In this document: piece after piece, positions 54,177 through 62,568 of the stretch | Numbering within the stretch: position 1 is the first letter of the stretch | Layout of the letters: each line of letters begins with the position of its first letter | The notes under the pieces: model-generated | What the model saw: the letters and a program-made list of their open reading frames with translations, nothing else | What the model was told of the DNA's origin: nothing | Databases searched by the model: none | From: G965220305 sp965220305 | GTDB lineage: Bacteria; Chloroflexota; Dehalococcoidia; Lucifugimonadales; UBA3495 | DNA length: 64,000 bases | Direction: 5' to 3' | NCBI GenBank assembly: GCA_965220305.1 | Contig: OZ244817.1 | Coordinates: 1,860,001-1,924,000 of the forward strand | Position numbers and translations under genes: made by a program

Positions 54177-55310
54177 TTATTTTTCTATTTCCCGGAGGGC
54201 CAGTTCCTTGTGGAAGTGGACATCCCCGTAGTTAAGCTCCTGGACCTTGGCGCGCCGGGTGTATAGCTGAAGGTTGTGCTCCTTGGTGAACCCGATGGCC
54301 CCGTGGCACTGGTGGGCCGTGGCGCAGACCCGTTGGTAAGCGTCGCTGACCCAGGCCTTAGCCATGGACACCTCCTGCTGGGCGGGCCTCCCTTCGGAGA
54401 CGGCCCAAGCGGCCTGGTAGGCGATTTGACGGCAGCCCTCAACGTCGGTGGCCATGTTGGCGCAATGGTGCTGCACCGCCTGGAAGCTGCCCACGGGTCG
54501 GCCAAACTGGGTGCGCTGCTTGGCGTACTCAACGGTCATATCCAACACCGCATCAGCGCCGCCCAACATCTCCAGGCACTTGCCGGCGATGGCCCGGTGC
54601 AAGGCCCGCTGGACCACCGGCCAACCCTGGCCTTCCTGCCCCAACACCGCGCTGGCCGGCAGGGTAACGTTGTCCAGGACCACCTCGCACTGGCGGTCGT
54701 TGCCGATGGTGTTGAGCTGGCCCACGCTGAGGCCGGGAGCGTCGGCAGGCGCCAGGAACAGGGTGACGCCCTGGGACGGGTCGGCCTCTGTGGAGGTGCG
54801 GGCCGCCACTATCAGCCGGTCGGCGGCGTGGGCGTCGGGGACGAACAGCTTGGTGCCGTTGAGGACGTAGGAATCGCCCTGCCGGGTGGCGGTGGTCTCG
54901 ATTCCCCAGGGTTCCAGGGTGGCCGAGGGCTCGGTAAGGGCCAGGGTCAGCCGCACCCGACCATCGCAGATGTCGGGGAGGATGGCCTGTTTCTGCTGGT
55001 CAGAGCCGGCGTCCAGCACCGTCAGGCCCCCCAGGACCACGGTGGAGAAGAAGGGGCCGGGCATCAACGAGCGGCCCATTTCCTCCAGCAGCACCGCCAG
55101 GTCCAGGAAGCTGCCCCCGGTGCCGCCGTACTGTTCCGGAAAGATCAGGCCGGTCCAGCCCAGGCCGGACATGTGCCGCCAAAGCTCGTCGGTGTACCCC
55201 CGCTGGTCCTCTTCCATCTCCCGCACCAGGGTCAGGGGGCATTCCTGCGTCAGGAACTCCCGGGCGCTGTTCCTCAACATCTGTTGGACTTCGCTGATAC
55301 CCAGGTCCAT
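54177..55310 (-). CDS. Acyl-CoA dehydrogenase family protein
   Basis: A 377-residue flavoprotein. It has an N-terminal helical domain, FPEQYGGTGGSFLDLAVLLEEMG, LALTEPSATLEPWG (FAD/substrate region), the C-terminal helical domain with YAKQRTQFGRPVGSFQAVQH, and CHGAIGFTKEHNLQLYTRRA. The ATG at 55310 has AGGAG 7 nt upstream. It oxidises an acyl-CoA with electron transfer to ETF. No ETF genes are adjacent. It precedes the HIT-YqeK pair on the same strand with a 19-bp gap. Confidence 0.93.
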   Translation of the reverse strand: MDLGISEVQQMLRNSAREFLTQECPLTLVREMEEDQRGYTDELWRHMSGLGWTGLIFPEQYGGTGGSFLDLAVLLEEMGRSLMPGPFFSTVVLGGLTVLDAGSDQQKQAILPDICDGRVRLTLALTEPSATLEPWGIETTATRQGDSYVLNGTKLFVPDAHAADRLIVAARTSTEADPSQGVTLFLAPADAPGLSVGQLNTIGNDRQCEVVLDNVTLPASAVLGQEGQGWPVVQRALHRAIAGKCLEMLGGADAVLDMTVEYAKQRTQFGRPVGSFQAVQHHCANMATDVEGCRQIAYQAAWAVSEGRPAQQEVSMAKAWVSDAYQRVCATAHQCHGAIGFTKEHNLQLYTRRAKVQELNYGDVHFHKELALREIEK

Positions 55311-55466
55311 GTTACTACTCCTGTTGGTCGAGCCCAGCCTTGGTCCCACCTATCCTAGAAAGGGGACTGCCGAAGTGGGAGACGCGGGGCAACGGGTGGT
55401 AAAGCGCCGCTAGTATAGCGCAAAGGGGAATTGGGACTCAAGGAACGTTAACGAAACAGATTTTCA

Positions 55467-55784
55467 TTAGACTCTCCAGACTTGGTTTCCTACCTGCATC
55501 CGCTTGGGGTCGGGCAGACCACTGGCGCCCAACGAGCCGTCGGGACGCAAATATTGGAACACTTCAACGACAAGATTCCCCTGTCCATCGTGGTAGCGTA
55601 TCATCTGTCCGCGAGTACAAAGGGCCTCGCCAATCCTTTCCGGGGCGGTCAAGTGAGCATCCCTTAACATCAAAGAGTCTAACTCGCCTCGTTCTATCAT
55701 TGCCGGTATTTGACTGGAATTGAATGCTTCCCGTAGAATTCTGGGAGAAACAAATACTTCCATATCCTCTGGTATCTGGGACAT
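55467..55784 (-). CDS. Hypothetical protein
   Basis: A 105-residue soluble protein (PERIGEALCTRGQMIRYHDGQ and a QYLRPDGSLGASGLPDPKRM tail). No domain recognised. Its ATG lies 4 bp from the divergent ATG of the next gene, so at least one of the two probably has its promoter inside the other. Confidence 0.5.
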   Translation of the reverse strand: MSQIPEDMEVFVSPRILREAFNSSQIPAMIERGELDSLMLRDAHLTAPERIGEALCTRGQMIRYHDGQGNLVVEVFQYLRPDGSLGASGLPDPKRMQVGNQVWRV

Positions 55785-55788
55785 ATAG

Positions 55789-56037
55789 ATGACCTTACTT
55801 TCTGAAATGCTCGATAAGATAAACGGCTACCTCTCCGGCGCCTACAGCGATGATGAACTGGAAGGCTGGATAGTATCAAACATCCAACGGTCAATGGACT
55901 TGGGGGATGCCACCACGAGCCACATCCTCGATGAGGTGGACGTTTCCTTTGTCGAGCTTGGGGAAGGCATCATCACTTTGGCTGAATTCAAGGAACGGTT
56001 GGCCCAATTGACCGCTGATGTCAAAGCGCCTTCCTGA
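55789..56037 (+). CDS. Hypothetical small acidic protein
   Basis: An 82-residue acidic protein (LSEMLDKINGYLSGAYSDDE then LEGWIVSNIQRSMDLG). It is similar in layout to small acidic proteins that often flank HTH/TA genes, but no family is recognised. No clear ribosome-binding site is seen. A terminator follows at 56199. Confidence 0.5.
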   Translation: MTLLSEMLDKINGYLSGAYSDDELEGWIVSNIQRSMDLGDATTSHILDEVDVSFVELGEGIITLAEFKERLAQLTADVKAPS

Positions 56038-56115
56038 AATTCCCGGCGCCGGAACCGGAAGAAATGCCATGTCAAGTTTGACAAAGCGATGGTGCAGGGG
56101 TAAACTATATGTGTG

Positions 56116-56187
56116 ATTACCCCCCCAGGTTTGCACGTCAACCCTGGTTTTATTACCCCCCCAGGTTTGCACGTCAACCCTGGGTTT
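56116..56187. repeat. Tandem 36-bp repeat with stem-forming unit
   Basis: Two near-perfect 36-bp copies (56116-56151 and 56152-56187) contain CCCCAGGTTTGCACGTCAAC and a CCAGG..CCTGG stem. They lie between two converging genes. Confidence 0.8.
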
Positions 56188-56198
56188 CTAAATTCCGA

Positions 56199-56225
56199 AG
56201 GGCTGCTCTCCGCAGCCCTTTTTAT
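56199..56225 (+). terminator. Rho-independent terminator
   Basis: GGGCTGC-TCTCC-GCAGCCC is followed by TTTTTATT. It ends plus-strand transcription from the small gene at 55789. Confidence 0.75.
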
Positions 56226-56779
56226 TGACTCCAACAATCATCGATGAACGAGCTATCAGCCTCGATTATCTGGTCGACGACTTCTCTGAGAGCTTGGGAA
56301 CCACCTCGATCAAACAAAACCACATCTACGTTTTTCCCCAGGTCTTTCACTGCCTGAACCATATCCACAAAATCAGTGTCTCCACTGACTAGAATCGCTA
56401 CATCGTAGTTATCTCGGGAAGCATGGAGCAGCATATCCGTGGCAAGTTTAACATCCACTCCCTTTTCGTAAGGGGCCGCGGTTGGCGAGTTGGGGTAAAT
56501 CAAACGACCCAACCGTAGCTCAAGTCTGGGAATCCTCCCCAGATAGTCGAGAAACCTCTGTTGAGCTTGGTACTGGTCTTGCTGCCTAGTTTGATCAACC
56601 CGAACCCCATAATAGTACGTCCGCACCAATCGACGACCTTCGGCGAGTTTCTCTCCGAATTTCTGGTAGTCCAGGTCAGTCCGGTTGTAGACGGACCGGA
56701 GGGAATGATAAAGATTGCTCCCGTCAATGAAGACCATCACCCGGTCAGGTATAGCAACTTGCCCCCTAATAATAGCCAT
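56222..56779 (-). CDS. NYN domain (LabA/DUF88) protein
   Basis: A 185-residue PIN-like NYN protein: VMVFIDGSNLYHS at the N-terminus, EKGVDVKLATDML in the centre, and ILVSGDTDFVDMVQAVKDLG. The acidic residues D..KD..D form the nuclease metal site. These proteins are ribonucleases or RNA-processing factors. It overlaps the terminator, and the aminotransferase gene lies just upstream on the same strand. Confidence 0.93.
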   Translation of the reverse strand: MAIIRGQVAIPDRVMVFIDGSNLYHSLRSVYNRTDLDYQKFGEKLAEGRRLVRTYYYGVRVDQTRQQDQYQAQQRFLDYLGRIPRLELRLGRLIYPNSPTAAPYEKGVDVKLATDMLLHASRDNYDVAILVSGDTDFVDMVQAVKDLGKNVDVVLFDRGGSQALREVVDQIIEADSSFIDDCWSQ

Positions 56780-56792
56780 TACCGCTTTACCC

Positions 56793-57962
56793 CTACGCCA
56801 GGCTGCGCACGAACTTGTCCAGGCTTTCCAGGGCTTTCTGGATGTTTTCCTGGGAGTTGGCGTAGGACAACCGCACGTACCCCTCGCCGAACTGGCCGAA
56901 GGCCGCCCCGGACAGCAGCGCCACCCCAGCTTCGTTCATGGCCCGCTCCTCGAACTCGGCGCTGGTCAGGCCCGTTTCCCTGATGCTGGGGAAGGTGTAG
57001 AAGGCCCCCTCCGGCTCCGGGCAGTTGATCCCGGGGATGCTGCGCAGGCCGTCGGTAATCAGCCGGCGGCGGCGGGCGAACTCGGCGGCCATGGCCTGGA
57101 CCTCGTCCTGGGGGCCGTCCAGGGCGGCGATGGCGGCCCGTTGGCTGAAGGAGGCGGCGCAGGAGACGCTGTTGACCGCCAGCCGGGTGATGTGGGGCAC
57201 CAGCTCTTCGGGCATGATGCCGTAACCCAGGCGCCAGCCGGTCATGGCGTAGCTCTTGGAAAACCCGTCCAGGATGATGGTGCGCTGGGCCATGTCCGGC
57301 AGGGCGGCGATGCTGTGGTGCTCGCCGGTGTAGAGGATGTCCTTGTAGATTTCATCGGCCATGATGTACAGATCGGGGCGTTCCCGCACCAGGTTGGCGA
57401 TGGTCTGCAACTCGTCCAGGGTCAGGGCGGAGCCGCAGGGGTTCTCCGGCGAGTTGATGATAATCAGCCGGGTGCGGTCGGTAATCTTGCCGGCTAGTTC
57501 ATTAAGGTCCGGGTGGTAGCCCTTTTCTTCCAGAAGTTGCATCGGCACCGGCGTCGCGCCGGAGAAGCGGATCATCGACTCGTAGATGGGGAAGCCGGGG
57601 TTGGGGTAGACCACCTCCACTCCGGGCTCGGCCAGGGCCAGGATGACGTAGAACATGATGGGCTTGGCCCCGGGGGTTACGACCACGTGGGTGGGGTCGG
57701 TGTCGATGCCCCGCACCTCCCGGCTGTTGCGGGCGATGGCTTCCCGAAGCTCCGGCAGGCCCGGCGTGGGGCCGTAGTGGGTGTAGCCTTCCTGCAGGGC
57801 CCGGATTCCCGCGTCGACGATGTGCTTGGGGGTATCGAAGTCGGGCTCGCCTATTTCCAGGTGGACTATCTCCCGGCCCTGGGCCTCCAGGGCTCGGGCT
57901 TTGGCCAGGACCTCGAAGGCGGTCTCGGTGCCCAGGTCCATCATTCGGCTGGCTACTGTCAT
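56793..57962 (-). CDS. PLP-dependent aminotransferase, class I (AspC-like)
   Basis: A 389-residue fold-type I aminotransferase. It has HLEIGEPDFDTPKHI, YGPTPGLPELREAIA, the Asn in INSPENPCGSA, PLP-lysine in GFSKSYAMTGWRLGY, and a final Arg in YVRLSYA. It converts 2-oxo acids and amino acids. Aspartate or aromatic specificity cannot be read. A GGGAG site precedes the ATG. The HEPN/MNT pair lies just upstream. Confidence 0.94.
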   Translation of the reverse strand: MTVASRMMDLGTETAFEVLAKARALEAQGREIVHLEIGEPDFDTPKHIVDAGIRALQEGYTHYGPTPGLPELREAIARNSREVRGIDTDPTHVVVTPGAKPIMFYVILALAEPGVEVVYPNPGFPIYESMIRFSGATPVPMQLLEEKGYHPDLNELAGKITDRTRLIIINSPENPCGSALTLDELQTIANLVRERPDLYIMADEIYKDILYTGEHHSIAALPDMAQRTIILDGFSKSYAMTGWRLGYGIMPEELVPHITRLAVNSVSCAASFSQRAAIAALDGPQDEVQAMAAEFARRRRLITDGLRSIPGINCPEPEGAFYTFPSIRETGLTSAEFEERAMNEAGVALLSGAAFGQFGEGYVRLSYANSQENIQKALESLDKFVRSLA

Positions 57963-57974
57963 GTTACTTCTCCC

Positions 57975-58385
57975 TTACTGTTCCGGCACTTGGGCCCGGA
58001 CCAACTCGACCATTTCGGCGGCGTAGCCCAGGGCCTGGCGGGCTTCGGACTCGGTGAAATATTCAAAGGGGACTGCCGGGGCGGGCAACACGTCGGGGTA
58101 CCGGGTGGCCAGGTAATAGCGGTCCAGAATGGCGCCGTAGTCTTCAAAGGGCGAAAAAGCGGCAGCCTCGTTGACGCATTCCTGGGCCAGGGTACGGACG
58201 GAATGGATATTGACGTAGCGACGCCCCTGCCGGAACAGGAAGGCTTTCAGGGCCAGTTGCGCTGTCTGTTCCGCCTGAAAACAGGCTTCGGCCCAGCGAC
58301 TATTGTCCAGCAGAATAACAGTTGTTTCCAGGCTACGCTCGGCCTGGGCCAGCCAGCGACGGCCCGTCTCCTTCGGATTTTTCAT
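57975..58385 (-). CDS. HEPN domain toxin (HepT-like)
   Basis: A 136-residue helical protein. It begins WLAQAERSLETTVILL and has ACFQAEQTAQLALKAFLF and HSVRTLAQECV, matching the HEPN family that pairs with MNT nucleotidyltransferases. The strict Rx4-6H pocket is not obvious; the family can also use YNRH-type variants. It overlaps the MNT gene upstream by 53 bp. Toxic RNase activity is inferred. Confidence 0.85.
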   Translation of the reverse strand: MKNPKETGRRWLAQAERSLETTVILLDNSRWAEACFQAEQTAQLALKAFLFRQGRRYVNIHSVRTLAQECVNEAAAFSPFEDYGAILDRYYLATRYPDVLPAPAVPFEYFTESEARQALGYAAEMVELVRAQVPEQ

Positions 58386-58704
58386 ACAATACCTTGCTAT
58401 CCCTCAGGGCGTGTTCGATAAAGGGGTTGCCCCCGGCAATCATGTCTTCCAATTCCTTGGGGGTATAGACCAGAATATCAACAAAGGCTTTAACTTCCCG
58501 CGAGATGCAGGTTGCGGCTTCGATGGACCGCTGGATAAATCGCTGGTCGGTATTCTTGACCAGAATCAGGTCTATGTCGCTATACTCGTCCGCCTCGCCT
58601 CGGGCTACCGAGCCAAAGAGAATTATTCTCTCCGGTTGATAGTTGACAATCAGGTCCTTCACCACTTGGTCAACGTATGACACGGCATCAGAATTTTGGC
58701 CCAT
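58333..58704 (-). CDS. Nucleotidyltransferase domain antitoxin (MntA-like)
   Basis: A 123-residue minimal nucleotidyltransferase with ILFGSVARGEADEYSDIDL, the GSxxRGxxxxxSDID signature. It AMPylates or silences the HEPN partner in known MntA/HepT systems. An AGGAG site precedes the ATG. It forms an overlapping pair with the HEPN gene. Confidence 0.9.
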   Translation of the reverse strand: MGQNSDAVSYVDQVVKDLIVNYQPERIILFGSVARGEADEYSDIDLILVKNTDQRFIQRSIEAATCISREVKAFVDILVYTPKELEDMIAGGNPFIEHALRDSKVLYEKSEGDGPSLAGPGRA

Positions 58705-58792
58705 CGCGCTCCTGGCGCTGCACTACCCCAAGGGGGCGAAGGCTGGCCCCTATGAAGGGTGAATTAGAGCCTAAGTATTATGCCACTCGGCC

Positions 58793-58891
58793 TGGGCTTG
58801 TCGAAGGTGGTCATGGTCCGACAGGCTCACCATGCGCGAGGGCAAGGTAGCCCACCCCCCGCCTGGATTCCGGCCTTCGCCGGAATGACGG
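58793..58891. repeat. Family B and family A repeats
   Basis: A family B pair lies at 58793-58837 and a family A copy at 58863-58891, between MntA and argG. The rest of the gap holds no gene. Confidence 0.75.
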
Positions 58892-58966
58892 GTAGGGTGC
58901 ACGACTGGGCGCTTCTACGGATGCTTACCTCCCACCCCAAGGACCATACTAGAGTTGAACCCACGT

Positions 58967-60160
58967 CTACCCCTCCGGTTGGGACTGGTTCTGGGTGCTC
59001 ACCGGCAGGCCGTAGATGGAGATGAACCCCTGGGCCGAGCTGTGGTCGAACTGGTCCTGGCGGTCGTAGGTCGCCAGGTGGTACTGGTACAGGGACTGGT
59101 CGGCGTTGCGGCCCACCACGGTACAGACCCCCTTGTGCAGCCGCAGTCGAACGTCGCCGGTGACAAAACGCTGGGTGCTCCGCACGTAGGCGTCCAGGTC
59201 CAGGCGGTGGTGGGTAAACCAGAGGCCGTTGTAGACCAGATCGGCGTACTCCTGGGCGATGCGGGCCTTGGTGCGGGCCTGGTCTTTGCTCAAGGCCAGG
59301 GTCTCCAGGGCCTTGTGGGAGGCGTGCAGTGCCACCGCCGCCGGAGTCTCGTACACTTCCCGGGACTTGATGCCCACCAGCCGGTTCTCCACGTGGTCCA
59401 CCCGGCCCACGCCGTGGTTTCCGGCCAGGGTGTTGAGGTGGCGGATGAGGTCCACCGGGGCCAGGCTCTCGCCGTCGATGGCGGTGGGGACTCCCCGCTC
59501 AAAGTGGACTTCCAGGTACGTGGGCTCGTCGGGGGCGGCGGCCACCGGCTGGGTCCAGGAGTAGGCTTCTTCCGGCGGTTCCAGCCAGGGGTCTTCCAAC
59601 TCTCCGGCCTCGACGCTGCGGCCCCACAGGTTTTCGTCGGTGGAAAAGCGGCTGTTGCTGGCGTTGATGGGCAGGCTACGGGCCTGGGCGTACTCAATCT
59701 CGTCCTCACGGCTCATGCCCCAGTCGCGGATAGGGGCGATGACCTTGAGCTCGGGAGCCAGGGCGGTAACGCCCACCTCGATACGAACCTGGTCGTTGCC
59801 CTTGCCGGTGCAGCCGTGGGCCACGGCATAGGCGCCCTCGGCCCGGGCCGCTTCCACCAGGTAGCGGGCGATGAGGGGACGGCCCAGGGCGGTGGCCAGG
59901 GGGTACTGCTCCTCGTAGATTGCGCCGGCCTGGAGGGCGGGAAACAGGAACTCGTTAGCCAGGGCCTCCTTGCCGTCCACCGTCAGGGCCTTGGCCGCGC
60001 CCACCTGCAGAGCGCGTTGCCGGATGGCTTCCAAGTCCACCATGCCCAGGTCGATGGTCAGGGTGATTATGTCGGCGTCGTACCGTTCTTTCAGCCAGGG
60101 CACGGCCACCGAGGTATCCAGGCCGCCGCTGTAGGCCAACACTATTTTGTCTCTCGCCAT
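58967..60160 (-). CDS. argG: Argininosuccinate synthase
   Basis: A 397-residue argininosuccinate synthase: N-terminal VLAYSGGLDTSVAVPWLKE (ATP-binding SGGxDxS), AVAHGCTGKGNDQVRIE, and C-terminal VEDRLVGIKS-type VENRLVGIKSREVYE. It joins citrulline and aspartate. A segment near residues 225-235 (AAAPDEPTYLEVHF) is a little longer than usual. It lies close to argD on the same strand but is separated by TA genes. No argH was seen in the window. Confidence 0.97.
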   Translation of the reverse strand: MARDKIVLAYSGGLDTSVAVPWLKERYDADIITLTIDLGMVDLEAIRQRALQVGAAKALTVDGKEALANEFLFPALQAGAIYEEQYPLATALGRPLIARYLVEAARAEGAYAVAHGCTGKGNDQVRIEVGVTALAPELKVIAPIRDWGMSREDEIEYAQARSLPINASNSRFSTDENLWGRSVEAGELEDPWLEPPEEAYSWTQPVAAAPDEPTYLEVHFERGVPTAIDGESLAPVDLIRHLNTLAGNHGVGRVDHVENRLVGIKSREVYETPAAVALHASHKALETLALSKDQARTKARIAQEYADLVYNGLWFTHHRLDLDAYVRSTQRFVTGDVRLRLHKGVCTVVGRNADQSLYQYHLATYDRQDQFDHSSAQGFISIYGLPVSTQNQSQPEG

Positions 60161-60182
60161 TATGCTTTTGCTTGCTCCTTAC

Positions 60183-60668
60183 TTATTCGCTGGCAATATC
60201 CATTACCCGCGCATACAATTGCGGACTAACCCAAAAGCCAGCTTCGGCCATCAGGCCATCCAAAATGGGCCTGACTTCGTTAACGTATCCCCTACGCTTT
60301 GCATCTATTAGGACTCCCAGGGTTCCCAAGACTCTCAAGCCCAACCGGAAGGCCGCGCCGCGCCCGCGCCGCTCATCCAGGAGTAATAGGTCTGCCCCCT
60401 CCTGCACGGCGAGAGCGATGGCCTCGGCTTCTCCTTGGTCCAATTCCAAGCGCAGCCTCGCCACTAAAGCCGGCTGACTCAAAGGACCAGTTTCTATCCA
60501 AGGAAAGGTCTGTACCTCTATGGAGCCCGGTTGGCCGACTCCAACGACAGCAATTTCTCGATAGACCGACGGGGGGATGAGGATGCTGTCATACATCCGC
60601 TCCAATATATCCAGCCGTTCGATGGCAGCCAGGCTGATGATGGGCGAAGTGTCGCTGACCACAATCAA
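60183..60668 (-). CDS. PIN-like DUF3368 toxin
   Basis: A 161-residue protein. It has VVSDTSPIISLAAIERLDIL (first Asp of the PIN site), DQGEAEAIALAVQEGADLLLLDERRGR with the second acidic cluster, and a final AGFWVSP segment typical of DUF3368. It is a predicted ribonuclease. It follows the UPF0175 gene, its usual antitoxin partner. Confidence 0.87.
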   Translation of the reverse strand: MIVVSDTSPIISLAAIERLDILERMYDSILIPPSVYREIAVVGVGQPGSIEVQTFPWIETGPLSQPALVARLRLELDQGEAEAIALAVQEGADLLLLDERRGRGAAFRLGLRVLGTLGVLIDAKRRGYVNEVRPILDGLMAEAGFWVSPQLYARVMDIASE

Positions 60669-60676
60669 AACGGCTG

Positions 60677-60910
60677 CTACCTTTGCAGCGTTTTGAGGTC
60701 TTCCTCAAGCTCCTCCACACCGTAATGTATCCCTATCTGACGGGTGCCCAACAGGCGCTGAAACTGCAACTGACCCATCTCGGCTAGCTGGCTGGCTTGT
60801 CCCAAAGTAAGCCTATCCTTTTGGAAAAGCAGGATGGCGATTTCCTCTCGCAGTTCGGCCTCAGACATGCCCGCATAACGCAACGTTTCATCAGGAATGA
60901 CTAGACTCAT
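60677..60910 (-). CDS. UPF0175 family antitoxin
   Basis: A 77-residue protein with AGMSEAELREEIAILLFQKDRLTLGQASQLAEM, the UPF0175 HTH-like core, and HYGVEELEEDLKTL at the end. It neutralises the PIN-like toxin that follows 8 bp after its stop. No clear ribosome-binding site is seen. Confidence 0.9.
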   Translation of the reverse strand: MSLVIPDETLRYAGMSEAELREEIAILLFQKDRLTLGQASQLAEMGQLQFQRLLGTRQIGIHYGVEELEEDLKTLQR

Positions 60911-60931
60911 AGTGTATCCGACCCATCCAAC

Positions 60932-61138
60932 CTAGACTTGAACCCTCTGAATGCCCACGAACTCCGGAAGAATGCCCGGTTCTTCTTCAAGACAGAGCCT
61001 AATCACCTCTTTGATGTTCTCAATGAGTTCATCCAAGGTCTCTCCCTGGGAGTAGCAGGACCTAAGCTGAGGGACCTCGCCGATATAGATTCCATCTTCA
61101 TCTTTTTCGATTACGACGTAAAACTCTCGACCAGCCAT
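60932..61138 (-). CDS. HicB-like protein, no HicA partner
   Basis: A 68-residue protein with YVVIEKDEDGIYIGEVPQLR and YSQGETLDELIENIKEVIRL, the short HicB fold. The ATG was chosen because AAGGA lies 7 nt upstream; a longer frame adds 33 unrelated residues. No HicA gene is next to it. The UPF0175/PIN pair lies downstream on the same strand. Confidence 0.85.
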   Translation of the reverse strand: MAGREFYVVIEKDEDGIYIGEVPQLRSCYSQGETLDELIENIKEVIRLCLEEEPGILPEFVGIQRVQV

Positions 61139-61190
61139 GCTTAGTCCTTCATCCAGCGGAAATTGGGCCTGCCACCTTACAGCAAATGGG

Positions 61191-62381
61191 TTAAATCTTC
61201 CCCAGGGCGTCCTCCAAGCGGCCAACGGCCTCGTCAATTTCCTCGGCGGTGACGGTCAGGGGCGGCATGAAGCGCACCGCGTTGGGCCGCACTCCGTTGA
61301 GCAGTATCCCGGCCTCGTTGGCGTTGGTCAGCACCTGGCCCGAGATGTCGGCGTCGAACTCCATCGCGGTCAGCAAGCCCTTGCCCCGCACGTCGGTGAC
61401 AAAGGAGAAGCGGGACTTGAGCTGGTTGAGCCGGTCCATCAGGTGTACTTCCATCTCCTTGACGTGGGCGGGGATGTCGTTGTCAATGAGGAACTTGGTG
61501 CCGGCGTAGGCGGCGGCGGTGGTCAGGGCGTTGCCGCCGAAGGTGGAGCCGTGGTCTCCGGGCACCAGGGCCATGGCCGCCTCCTTGGACAGGAAGGCCC
61601 CGATGGGCACACCGTAGCCCAGCCCCTTGGCCAGGGTAATCACGTCGGGTTCCACGCCGTATTCCTGGTACCCGAACAGGCTCCCCAGGCGTCCCAGCCC
61701 GGTCTGCACCTCGTCGAGGATGAGCAGCAGGCCCTGTTGGTCGCACCACTGGCGCAGGCGCAGCAGGTAGTCGTCATCGGGAATGTTCACCCCGCCCTCG
61801 CCCTGCACCGGCTCAACCATCACGGCGGCGGTGCGGTCGGTGGTGGCGCTCATCACGGCTTCCACGTCGTTGAAGTCCACGTGGACGAAGCCCGGTTGCA
61901 GGGGCTGGAAGTTTTCTTGGTAGTGGGGCTGCCCGGTGGCGGCGACGGTCGCCATGGTGCGGCCGTGGAAGGAGTTAAAGGCGGTGATTACCTCGTAAGC
62001 GCCGTCCCGGTGCAGCTTGCCGTACCGTTTGGCCAGCTTCAGGGCGCCCTCGTTGGCCTCGGCGCCGCTGTTGCCGAAGAAGACCCGGTCCAGGCAACTG
62101 TTCTCGATGAGCAACTCGGCCAGCATCAACTGGGGCACGGTGTAGAACTGGTTGGAGGTCTGGAGCAGGGTGCCCGCCTGTTCGACGATGGCTTGGGTGA
62201 TGGCGGGGTGGCTATGCCCCAGGTTGTTTACGGCCCAACCGGCCACGAAGTCCAGGTACTCCTTGCCGTCGGCATCCCAGACTCGGGAACCCTCGCCGCG
62301 CACTATTACCACCGGCTGCCGGCGGACGGTCTGGGCGTAATACTTATTTTCAATTGCGATCCATTCGCTGCTCTTGGTCAT
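61191..62381 (-). CDS. argD: Acetylornithine/ornithine-type aminotransferase
   Basis: A 396-residue class III aminotransferase. It has YLDFVAGWAVNNLGHSHP, FFGNSGAEANEGALKLAK, FHGRTMATVAATGQ, ILDEVQTGLGRLG, and the PLP-lysine in ITLAKGLGYGVPIGA. It probably acts in arginine synthesis (N-acetylornithine) with argG. Related enzymes use ornithine or GABA, so the substrate is inferred. GAGAGGTGG precedes the ATG. Confidence 0.92.
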   Translation of the reverse strand: MTKSSEWIAIENKYYAQTVRRQPVVIVRGEGSRVWDADGKEYLDFVAGWAVNNLGHSHPAITQAIVEQAGTLLQTSNQFYTVPQLMLAELLIENSCLDRVFFGNSGAEANEGALKLAKRYGKLHRDGAYEVITAFNSFHGRTMATVAATGQPHYQENFQPLQPGFVHVDFNDVEAVMSATTDRTAAVMVEPVQGEGGVNIPDDDYLLRLRQWCDQQGLLLILDEVQTGLGRLGSLFGYQEYGVEPDVITLAKGLGYGVPIGAFLSKEAAMALVPGDHGSTFGGNALTTAAAYAGTKFLIDNDIPAHVKEMEVHLMDRLNQLKSRFSFVTDVRGKGLLTAMEFDADISGQVLTNANEAGILLNGVRPNAVRFMPPLTVTAEEIDEAVGRLEDALGKI

Positions 62382-62399
62382 GGTGAACCACCTCTCATT

Positions 62400-62520
62400 T
62401 TAATTGCTCAGGCCAGCCGCAGGGTTGGGTGGTGGTATCTCGGCTGGCCTTCGCTTGGGTCTTGGGCTGCGGCCCGCCTGAAGGGGCCTCGCCTGCGGGC
62501 GGGGGCTGCCGCCCTACCCT
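62400..62520. repeat. Family C repeat cluster
   Basis: It contains GGCCAGCCGCAGGGTTGGGT, GGGTCTTGGGCTGCGGCCCG and CCTGCGGGCGGGGGCTGCC. No gene lies between argD and the UPF0182 gene. Confidence 0.65.
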
Positions 62521-62568
62521 CTGCCAGTGGTTAGTTTCCAGTGGATAACCCCGGTAACTGTCCACTGG

